The translations under genes and the position numbers were made by a program. Source: Lactarius indigo (Eukaryota > Basidiomycota > Agaricomycetes > Russulales > Russulaceae). From it: a DNA stretch of 64,000 nt. The notes below the pieces were generated by a model. It worked only from the letters and a program-made list of their open reading frames with translations, searched no databases and was not told the origin of the DNA. Shown here one piece after another: positions 25,058-32,535 of the stretch. The stretch covers positions 62,001 through 126,000 of the forward strand of contig JAFKAC010000022.1 in the NCBI GenBank assembly GCA_025766275.1, in the 5' to 3' direction. The first letter of the stretch is position 1, and each line of letters starts with the position of its first letter.

Positions 25058-26792
25058 TTCGTCAATTTTTTTGAGTGGTTTTGGAGGGATGGAGGGACTG
25101 CGTGCGGTTGATAGGTCACACTGAATTTTTGATGCGATGGGTAGTAAGGGAGGCTGTAGTGTGAAAACTTAATTATTGGCCGCTACTAGGAAGCGAAATA
25201 GGGAAGGGAAGTGAAGTACCTTTGAGTACGTGGGGAGGGGATCGTGATGAAATGGGCGAGATATGTGGGTTCGATCACCAGATCCAAGATCGGGTAGAAT
25301 AGGAGGGGGTGATGGAGAGAGACAAGCGTCAGGTGGGAGTAGTGGCCGACGAGGTGATAAGGCCGGTGACGGCTCGGAGAGTGAAGTGTGACTGCAGAAG
25401 ATGGAAAGGTGAAGGGAGGGATGAGGACAGAACTGGACTGAAGAAGGTGGCAGAGATCAGACATGGAGGTTATAAGGACTTACCGCATCGTTGAGGGAGC
25501 TTTGATAGTGATGGAGGGAAGCCAACCAAGCAAAGCAAGAAAGGGCGCCGCCCGCAGAAACCGCGGAAGGATCAGAAAGAAGCCCCGAGCGCGTACCGCA
25601 GTTTGAAACCTGTTGAGGAGGAAACTCGAACCAGCCAGTGACCGACTTAGAGTTTTTCCCATCACGCTCTTCCCTTCCTTTCCGGGTAAGAGAGGAAGTG
25701 GCAATTAGGGTCCAATACCCGTTTCCAGCCACAGTGCCAAAGCCAGGACTGTAGGAGTGGGAGGAGCGAGAGTCCATGGGAGCTTTTCGTGACCACGAGT
25801 TTGGCGGACACGGCGCGGCGGGGGAATCTTGTCCAATTGAATTGAAACTGGTAGAATTGGTGTCCTGACACCGCGGTCCTGCTTCGGATCACATCCCTCA
25901 CAGATTCCTTCCCAGTTGCACTTTCCCTTCGGTCATTCCCGATATTCAGAAGATCTGACTTATCTATCGAGATTCGTGTTATGACGTCACGTGAACCCTT
26001 CGGTGATCCCGCTGATCCGAATTTCTCTCTCCTTAATTGGGCAATTACTACAATATTGCCGCACTTGAATGTCTCTGGACCCCCTTTGGCCACTATTGTG
26101 TGCGTCACCACCAATTTTGAAGATTATTTGACCTCACAAATGCGTCAGAAAAAAGGCGTCTCGACGGGCTTAGTGCTTGGTATTACTTGGACATTGAAGG
26201 TGCGGTCAACGCTTGGGTCAACGTGAGACTAGAGCACAACTCATGGAAAAGGACTCGAAGAGTACCACCGAAAATAGTGGAGATCATTCACATATTGTTG
26301 AAAGGACGTATAGCCTGAGTCACGTACTACTGCGCTCAAGTTCAACAACTTTACCTCAGACAGAATCGCGCTCTTGACTGATAACACTGGCACCTGCTTT
26401 TTCCGTCATGCGTTTTTGATTTTGTAAGTGGGCATCTGTCGTTGTCGCCCATCTGCCTCCGAACTGCATTGGGAGGAAGTAAAGAGCATTTCTCCGAGTA
26501 ATAACTGAGCTGCTCTGTGATTGAAGTTGACGAGTCTTGAGAGGTCCTGGTCTATATATCGAGGATAGACGGCGTAAGTCAAAGGTGAAAAACAAAAAAG
26601 AAAAAGGCGAACCCGAACAGCGACCCACAACGTCGGTATCGACAACGAGCTAATAGATAAGACGACCGCGACGGAGAAGGGGGCAAAAAACGAGTTTGAT
26701 GAGACGAGACGAGACGAGAAAAAAAAGAGAGACATAATGGCGGGGAAGTGGGAAGAGGGGTGCGCGTCGAGCTTGTCGAGCTCGCGACACAC
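25058..26792. other. Upstream region of the GATA gene and a weak plus-strand candidate exon
   Basis: Sequence from 25058 to about 25500 is purine-rich on the plus strand, that is a CT-rich leader for the GATA gene. At 25981-26226 (+) an ATG opens a frame with protein-like start (MTSREPFGDPADPNFSLLNW), which may be one exon of an unrecognised gene. The overlapping minus-strand frame (25662-26114) is an equally long rival. I do not call either. A low-complexity GAC/GAG run lies near 26690-26730. Confidence 0.3.
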
Positions 26793-27094
26793 CTAATCCA
26801 CGACATCGTAGAGGAAGCAGTCGGGGAACTTTTCCTTGATCTTCTTCTCGATCCACCAATAGTGGGTGAGGTACGTGGTATCGGTTTCGTCGGTAGGGCC
26901 TTCGCCGCCGGTGAGGAGTCCGACGAGGCGACCGTGCCTGTCGAGGATAATCGACCCCGAGTCGCCAGGATCAGAAAACCTGCCGGGCTTAGGGTAGCGC
27001 AAGACGGCGAGTTCAATGGACTTTTGATTGATGCCGTAGTTATCGCAAATGCGAGTAACGTCCTCGAGTCCATTGACACGACCAATGGTAGTCC
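26793..27094 (-). pseudogene. 3' exon of a trypsin-like serine protease, 5' part missing
   Basis: The exon begins at 27094 just after an acceptor (TTTTGCTGATGCAG). It reads TTIGRVNGLE, later GRFSDPGDSGSIILDRHGRL, and ends KKIKEKFPDCFLYDVVD at the stop. GDSGS is the serine-protease nucleophile motif (S1-like fold), and VGLLTGG is the strand after it. His and Asp of the triad would be in upstream exons, but the sequence to the right is AT-richer and leads into hAT and copia DNA, so the gene is cut. Such secreted or cytosolic S1-like proteins occur in several basidiomycetes. If upstream exons lie beyond the transposon stack, this is a disrupted rather than truncated gene. Confidence 0.6.
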
Positions 27095-27519
27095 CTGCAT
27101 CAGCAAAACAAAATGTGACTACTAGCATGGTAGTACCTATGCAAAAATTGACCATTTATTTTCTGTAGCTTCAACAACAAATTGTAACCACTTCATATTG
27201 TACATACCAATAGAAGAATGGGTATCTTACTCACTGGTGATTTTTGCTTATTTTGGCTCCTAAGGAGCACAACCAACTTCACTGCCTGATGCAAATTTGG
27301 TCACGCAGTGTCACTCTAATGGCAATGTTTGGCAGGCAGAGAATTTGTTGGCAGTTTGGTGTTTGTTGAAACAACACTGATTCATGGCATTTTTTTTGCA
27401 GCACAACAAGGGCATTATATTTGACAGTATTGTGGGTATATAATGATGTGTAGGGCTACTGGGGTATGAAATAGTAAAATCCATTGTGCAATGAGACTGC
27501 CACATCCCATCAGTGAGTG
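27095..27519. other. AT-rich, T/G-rich sequence of transposon-like character
   Basis: Base composition shifts sharply from the GC-rich host DNA to the left. The sequence includes the remains of the protease intron (27095-27140). No open frame has support. It may belong to another decayed DNA transposon next to the hAT remnant. Confidence 0.35.
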
Positions 27520-27535
27520 TAGTGATGGGAAAGTT

Positions 27536-27690
27536 TGGTTTGGTTTGGTTCAGTGCCATTTTTGGCTGAACCCTGAACCAAACCATCAGTTTAGTTCAGG
27601 TATATGGCTGAACCCTTGAATCAAACCCTCAGTTCAGGTTCAGATAGGTTCAGTTCAGTTCAGGGAGGGTCTGAACCTGAACTGAACCAG
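27536..27690. repeat. hAT subterminal repeat block (TTGGTT / GGTTCAG and complements)
   Basis: About 155 bp is a mosaic of GGTTCAG and CTGAACC in both orientations, with TTTGGTTTGG runs at the left edge. Clusters of short direct and inverted subterminal motifs are typical transposase-binding zones of hAT elements. The inverted copies could fold into long hairpins. Confidence 0.6.
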
Positions 27691-27863
27691 AATGAGAAAT
27701 AGTGAAGAATTTTCTTACATAATCACAACAAATGTGCGGAGTCACCAGGTAAGTGTACTGCAAAAGGCATAACTTAGCGCTTTTGTAGTAGAAGCCCAGA
27801 AAAACAATCTAATTCTGTGTTTAAATCTATGTAGAACTATTACTACTAAGTCATGTGAGGCTA

Positions 27864-28110
27864 CTATATGTCTTCAGCATCACTGTCAACACTGCTCTCT
27901 AAAGACCTTCCAATGGCTTGTGTAGTGGCTGAGATGTGCCTATTTCTATATCCACTCTTAAGAAGTTGAAGACCTTCAAACATCTCCAGCTGCAATCTAT
28001 TTCTCAGTGAGGAGTCAGTAATACCTCCACTGCTAAAAGCATGCTCAGATGGAGTTGCTGAACCTTGGATTGCAAGGTAGTCTCTTGCAATCCATCTCAA
28101 GGTTAGGTAC
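27864..28110 (-). pseudogene. hAT transposase, C-terminal dimerisation (hATC) exon
   Basis: The exon starts after an acceptor at 28111-28112 and codes for LRWIARDYLAIQGSATPSEH, then AFSSGGITDSSLRNRL and a helical tail with an acidic end. This is the classic hATC block (ARDYLAIxxxxxxSERxFSxxG) of hAT transposases. The intron upstream (28111-28172) has its GTGAGT donor exactly at the copia junction, so the preceding exons are displaced by the copia insertion. Confidence 0.8.
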
Positions 28111-28172
28111 CTGGTGTCACACTGTTTCTATTGTGTAAGGATATGTGCACTCAAAATAAAGAAGCAACTCAC

Positions 28173-28651
28173 TGTTGGAATGTGATAAGTATGTAAGGAC
28201 CTTATCTATAGCAGTTACGACATTATGGTACTATGTTTACCATATTAGGCAAGTCAGGATATGTATGGTAGTGGGCGTATCATGTCCGGTGATGAGGAGA
28301 AGTCTCATGACTGTCTCAGAAGTGCGAAATACATCAGGCGTGTGTAAAAACGCGATATTGTGGATGCCTTTACTCATCACTTTTGCGCAAATGGACATGG
28401 TGGGGCCATAGAGCATAAATATCCTCCTATAGGGAGGGAGGTGAATACAGAACTTCACCCCTCTTCACTTGTGCACACTCTCCCCTCTAAAACAGTCTCT
28501 CAACCTACTGCAAAGGTGAGAATGTCCCTCCTGCGTGCTGCGCTTTAGCCTGTAAGGCTTTTGCTGCGCAACAGGTTATGGGCCCTGTTACAGGGCTTGC
28601 CGTTGCACTTCTTGACAAAGTAGCATCCAGTGGTGGCGCACTCATACTATC
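28173..28651 (+). repeat. Copia 5' LTR, left part
   Basis: This begins TGTTGGAATGTG and runs to the G1 insertion. The terminal inverted repeat TGTTGG..CCAACA is only seen when 28173-28651 is joined to 46416-46699. It includes about 480 bp with no open frame of interest. Confidence 0.65.
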
Positions 28652-29321
28652 TGTCACGAACCTATAAACCTGGTCGTGACTCAAGGCGCTTAGGACCGGA
28701 CCGGACCGGGCTTATGTCATCAACATCCTAAAGGGGAAATCCGAAATCGGAGTTTGAATTTCGCTCTCCGATGGTCACGTGATGTGTCACGTGATTACTC
28801 TGTCTTCCCAAGTCACATGTGTACAAGCACGTGTATCAATCAACAATTGATAATCAACCAAGTCACCAGGAACACGTGTTCCAATCACAGGTTCCGCAGC
28901 TGCTGCGGAATCACGCCACCATGGCGCAATATGGCGCCATCGACTGCGGCGCAGTCGTACCATGCTTATCCTGTATTCTGATTGGACAGTATTAATAACT
29001 TGTCTCTGGAATGTTCCAGTCCGCAGTATTGCGCAGCACCCGTGGACAGGCCCTAAGCCTGCCCTAAAGTTACGCACAGACCACCCCCTGTAGTATATAA
29101 GCTAGCTCAATCTATCGGACAGTCCCTCAGACTGTCCACTTGTGACATCTTCCCTCTCTTGCCTCTCAGCTCTTTCGAGTGCCCCACCTTGTGTGCGCCA
29201 CTATCTTCTTTGAGCCAAGACGCCTCCTCTCCGACCTCTTCGACGCTCCCTCCGTCTCTACCTTGCCCGACGTCGTCTCCAGCCTTATCCCTCGCTGTCG
29301 AGTGACAGTGAGTTCCCCACA
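28652..29321 (+). repeat. G1 5' LTR (670 bp)
   Basis: It matches 37859-38178 plus 46061-46410 base for base except for three changes, all CG to CA: CCGCAG/CCACAG, GTCGTC/GTCATC and CTCGCTG/CTCACTG. It has TG..CA ends. TATATAA lies at 29094. Confidence 0.95.
29094..29137 (+). promoter_or_regulatory. G1 TATA box and self-primer hairpin at the predicted RNA 5' end
   Basis: TATATAA (29094-29100) is followed by a hairpin at 29117-29137: GGACAGT, 7-nt loop, ACTGTCC. Its 3' arm and one base beyond form AGACTGTCCA (29129-29138), which is the exact complement of the primer-binding site at 29324. The spacing of about 35 nt from TATA puts this at or near the transcript 5' end, as required for Tf1-type self-priming. 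Confidence 0.65.
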
Positions 29322-29323
29322 CT

Positions 29324-29333
29324 TGGACAGTCT
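29324..29333 (+). other. G1 primer-binding site, self-complementary type
   Basis: TGGACAGTCT starts 2 nt after the LTR. It is complementary over 10 nt to the R-region hairpin of the same element rather than obviously to a tRNA 3' end. Confidence 0.65.
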
Positions 29334-29362
29334 CTTTAATAGACTGACCTCGGGCTTTCTCA

Positions 29363-30619
29363 GTGGATTCAGACTACGACTTTTCGCAGTTTGGACATTG
29401 GGACGGAGATTCCTGCAGCTACCAGGAAGATAGTTACTTCCAGGGTAGCCCCCTCGATTCCATTTTTACTCGCTCTCCTGTCGCATCCACCTCTCGTCTC
29501 CCAGACCCCCCTTACATTCCTCTTCCTACTCCAAGCTTCTCCCCCCCGGTCATTCCTTCACCCGTCGTAGAAAGTCGGGAAGTCACCCCAGAGTTAGTTT
29601 ACCCTGACCCTGAAGCCACCCCTCGTCCCTCTCCTCGTTCTGTCTCCCCAAGCACCGCACAATTTTACGAAGAAGTACTCGAGATAGTAGACCTCAACGG
29701 AAACATAGTTGAGCTCTCTCGCACTCCTTCTCCTGAACCACGCGCCGAGTCTGCGCCTCCTGCTCGTCTCTCTACACCACGCCCCCCCCTTCCTTCCCAC
29801 GCGGCTACTACCCCTCGTGCCTCTCCTTCGCTACCTATTGATACTCCTCCGCGCCCTCCTTCTCCCTCGCCTCCTCCAGTTGCCTCACGTCCCCCCACCC
29901 CCGACTCCCCTATTAACTACGAGAGGGTAGCTGAGCAAGCCCCCTTTGTCCCACACCCCAACCAGGAGAATATCCCCCCTGCCGCTGCCGCTGCCTACCA
30001 AGCCCCCCCCTGCCTCCTTCATCAAGGAGAGCACCCTCACCTTTACATCGCTGTCATCACTCCTCAAGGAGAATCTTGGCGGCCCGCCTCTACTACACTT
30101 CGGGAGCTAATCACTAGAATTCCCCTTGCAACTACCCTCGCCACCCATCCCCCAGTCTTCCCTTCTGTCACCCCCTTCCGTCTCCTCTCCCCTCACGTTT
30201 ACACCCTTTTCCCTCGTATTGTTGATCCCACTCAACATCCCAACTTCCCCCCCCTTTACATCTGTTCCAGAGCTGTCTACGACCTCCCCTCTCCAGACAC
30301 CCCCTTCGGAACTATTCGTTACGATTTCAGGGAAGGTCTGCGGCGTGTTTTCGCCCCCCTCACTAACATCCATAGGGCAGGATATATTGATTCTCTAGTA
30401 ACCCTAGAGATTCAAGACTTCTTGGACGGAAGGGTAGTCACTACTTACGGACACCTACGTTTCGCTATCGACGGACAAATCTACGCATACCACCAAGCTT
30501 ACTTCTTTGAGGACTTAATTCGCGCCTCCCCCCACTTACTTGCTTACTGTCTTACCCCTCGTATCCCTGCCGATCCCTTCTCTTTCATTACTACCTTTCC
30601 CGACTCTCAACCCCTCTAG
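29363..30619 (+). CDS. G1 ORF A, about 418 codons, no ATG
   Basis: The frame is open from 29348 (after a TGA) to the TAG at 30619. There is no ATG in this or either other frame; the first near-cognate codon is GTG at 29363. Residues 1-215 are Pro/Ser-rich and low complexity. Residues 215-418 look globular, with HPHLYIAVITPQGESWR, then FREGLRRVF and a final AIDGQIYAYHQAYFFEDL block that resembles the ends of ORF B and of the Gag N-terminus. The function is unknown. It may be translated from a non-AUG start, or it may be a degenerate gag duplicate whose ATGs were removed by selection on scanning. Confidence 0.5.
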   Translation: MDSDYDFSQFGHWDGDSCSYQEDSYFQGSPLDSIFTRSPVASTSRLPDPPYIPLPTPSFSPPVIPSPVVESREVTPELVYPDPEATPRPSPRSVSPSTAQFYEEVLEIVDLNGNIVELSRTPSPEPRAESAPPARLSTPRPPLPSHAATTPRASPSLPIDTPPRPPSPSPPPVASRPPTPDSPINYERVAEQAPFVPHPNQENIPPAAAAAYQAPPCLLHQGEHPHLYIAVITPQGESWRPASTTLRELITRIPLATTLATHPPVFPSVTPFRLLSPHVYTLFPRIVDPTQHPNFPPLYICSRAVYDLPSPDTPFGTIRYDFREGLRRVFAPLTNIHRAGYIDSLVTLEIQDFLDGRVVTTYGHLRFAIDGQIYAYHQAYFFEDLIRASPHLLAYCLTPRIPADPFSFITTFPDSQPL

Positions 30620-30673
30620 AAGTCAGTAAGGGGGACGAACTTTTTTTTGGAAACAAATAAATTTGCCTTGACT

Positions 30674-30759
30674 ACTTAAAACGAGTGTTTTAAGTCTCAA
30701 CGCAAATAAGTAAGTAAACCTTTACTATCCCAAGAAACTTAAACCGAGTGGTTTTAAGT
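30674..30759 (+). repeat. Two related stem-loops between G1 ORF A and ORF B
   Basis: The first, 30674-30695, is ACTTAAAA, loop CGAGTG, TTTTAAGT (8-bp perfect stem). The second, 30737-30759, is ACTTAAACC, loop GAGT, GGTTTTAAGT (one bulge). Both share the CGAGTG core and the ACTTAAA..TTTAAGT stem, and the second overlaps the GTG that could open ORF B (30758). A weaker relative, GTTAAGTCACAACTTTAA, lies at about 31826 between ORF B and ORF C. Confidence 0.6.
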
Positions 30760-31792
30760 GCCCCCAGAACAACTTACCGAAGCTCAGAGACTAGCGTTAG
30801 CCCAAGCCAACTTTGAAACCCACAGACGACGACAACTTGAACGGTACTACCCTTCTACTGCCCTTGTTGACTTATCAGCTGTAAACAACGCCGACTCCTG
30901 GACCGACCCCCCCACTGCCCTTAACAAGTTCCACTATAGTTTCGACTACGGAAGAATACTAAGCGAAGAAGGCTACGAAACTCTTATCGACTGTCTCCCT
31001 ATCCTAGTAGACGACGCCCACGAACAACTCCTTTACTGGCACCTTTCAGGTGCCGTCACCACCAACAACAGGCCAGCAGATCAATACCTAGTTTGGACCA
31101 AGAGCGACTTCCTCTGGTTCATTTACATTCCCCCTCGGAGAGAACGACTTATTAGAAGCATAGAAGCAGGGCGTACCAAACGATACATCGACCGGGTTCT
31201 CCTCAACTACAGAGAACTACAAATCAACTTCAAAGAACTTCGGGTGGTTAGAGTCGGCGACTCCCCACCTCGACTTGTTATTGTCGAAGGAAAAGAATTT
31301 TCCTATATTTTCAGCACCGGAATTTGGGAAACAACACTTCCCAACCCAGACCAACCACCAGTAAACCCACGGACATTCCTCGAACCCCCCAGAGAACCCG
31401 ACGACCCAGAACTAGTAGAACTCATACAGGCCAGAGGAGGAAGAGCTTCTGAACGACCAAGGTCGATCGCTCTACTTGCTCGAATCGCAGAAGCAGGACC
31501 AGGCTTTGAACCCCTAGTTCCCTCAACCCCTGAATATTCTCCCCCACCTCCAGACGACGTACCCTCTCCACGAAACAGTGACATCTCTCTCCATAACGGA
31601 GACACTGACGAAGAAGGCGCAACAGTAGTGGATACTTGGAATAACCCAGTCAACACCAACCCTTGTTGGTGTTCAAACGAAGTCTGCACTTGTGGATTTA
31701 GACCAGCTACTCCCCCTACCCCTCCTAACGTCGTATTGTGGGCCCCCGGACTTAACTACTTACCATACCGAGGAAGCGTAGACGATTTTTAG
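30758..31792 (+). CDS. G1 ORF B, 344 codons, no ATG
   Basis: The frame is open from a GTG at 30758 to TAG at 31792, in the same frame as ORF A but separated from it by five stops. There is no methionine codon anywhere. It has protein character: helical start (LTEAQRLALAQANFETHRRR), a central globular part (YLVWTKSDFLWFIYIPPRRE) and a VEGKEFSYIFSTGIWETTL block similar in pattern to Gag. It ends with a Cys-rich CWCSNEVCTCGF motif and the codons GAC GAT TTT TAG, the same last codons as gag. Unknown function. Confidence 0.5.
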   Translation: MPPEQLTEAQRLALAQANFETHRRRQLERYYPSTALVDLSAVNNADSWTDPPTALNKFHYSFDYGRILSEEGYETLIDCLPILVDDAHEQLLYWHLSGAVTTNNRPADQYLVWTKSDFLWFIYIPPRRERLIRSIEAGRTKRYIDRVLLNYRELQINFKELRVVRVGDSPPRLVIVEGKEFSYIFSTGIWETTLPNPDQPPVNPRTFLEPPREPDDPELVELIQARGGRASERPRSIALLARIAEAGPGFEPLVPSTPEYSPPPPDDVPSPRNSDISLHNGDTDEEGATVVDTWNNPVNTNPCWCSNEVCTCGFRPATPPTPPNVVLWAPGLNYLPYRGSVDDF

Positions 31793-31830
31793 AAATTTTA
31801 TCGGGACCTACTTTTGCTGAAAAGTGTTAA

Positions 31831-32532
31831 GTCACAACTTTAAGCGAAAACCCGAGAAAATTATACCTGTTAAACATCAACCTGGAACCCATCACAAATT
31901 GGGCAGTCACCCTGGCTTCCACTCAGCGCACTACAAGAAGACGTCACCACCGTCCCCAAGTAGATACCCGCCCCCTTACATCCACAAACACTACCCCAGT
32001 AATTCCTAGACAGGCAGCACGCGCCCAGCGACGAACCCCTAGTCAAATCCCTAGTATTAACCAATCCAGTCCAAACGAACCAGTTTTCCCTAGTATCCAA
32101 GATATCCCTAGACAACACACCACTAGTAGTGACGAAGCACAATACCTAGAAACCCAACCCAGAGAAATTTATTGTCACCTCCCGGAAGCAATCCTTGTAA
32201 CCAAAAGTTTACCCACACGAACCCCCAGAGAGCTCGACGTTTTTAAACGCCACTGTACCCTCCTCTATCAAAACCGACACTCCAACGAAACCTTATTCTT
32301 TGCTCAACCGCTCACTAGGGCAACTGAAATCACCACCAGCCCCTTATACTTCCAAGACTTCTTGTGGAGAAGTAAAACCATCCTAACCCATTTTGGTATT
32401 TGGGAAGAATACCATTGGATCCGCCGACAACAAAGAACCAACCACCCAGACCGTGCCATCTTACTCCCTGCCTATAAAGTTTATTACCCTTGGAACATAG
32501 ACAGTTGGACTGTCACCCGCCTGCAGAACTAG
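31831..32532 (+). CDS. G1 ORF C, 233 codons, no ATG, in frame with gag
   Basis: The frame is open from after TAA (31828) to TAG at 32530-32532. Gag begins at the ATG four bases after this stop and is in the same frame, so stop-codon readthrough or termination-reinitiation could link them. The first 110 residues are basic and low complexity; the last 120 look globular (FKRHCTLLYQNRHSNETLFF, then YFQDFLWRSKTILTHFGIWE). No ATG in any frame. Unknown function; it resembles an extra Gag N-terminal domain. Confidence 0.45.
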   Translation, partial: VTTLSENPRKLYLLNINLEPITNWAVTLASTQRTTRRRHHRPQVDTRPLTSTNTTPVIPRQAARAQRRTPSQIPSINQSSPNEPVFPSIQDIPRQHTTSSDEAQYLETQPREIYCHLPEAILVTKSLPTRTPRELDVFKRHCTLLYQNRHSNETLFFAQPLTRATEITTSPLYFQDFLWRSKTILTHFGIWEEYHWIRRQQRTNHPDRAILLPAYKVYYPWNIDSWTVTRLQN

Positions 32533-32535
32533 TGT

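Larger units (their letters stand above)
27520..28172 (-). mobile_element. hAT DNA-transposon remnant, 3' end only
   Basis: The element appears to begin at 27520 with TAGTGATGGGAAAGTTTGG, which resembles a hAT terminal repeat. Dense subterminal repeats follow, then the last transposase exon on the minus strand. Its 5' part is missing because the copia element starts at 28173. The rest should reappear beyond the copia 3' LTR, outside this window. The left border is inferred from motif appearance, not from a matched inverted repeat. Confidence 0.55.

Noticed and set aside
28754..28981. Open frame repeated at 37961-38341
   Set aside because: It lies in the G1 LTR upstream of the TATA box and appears twice only because the LTR is repeated.
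29324..29333. Conventional tRNA primer-binding site
   Set aside because: The exact match to the R-region hairpin of the same element, seen in all four elements, is a better explanation; I could not search the tRNA set, so a tRNA match remains testable.
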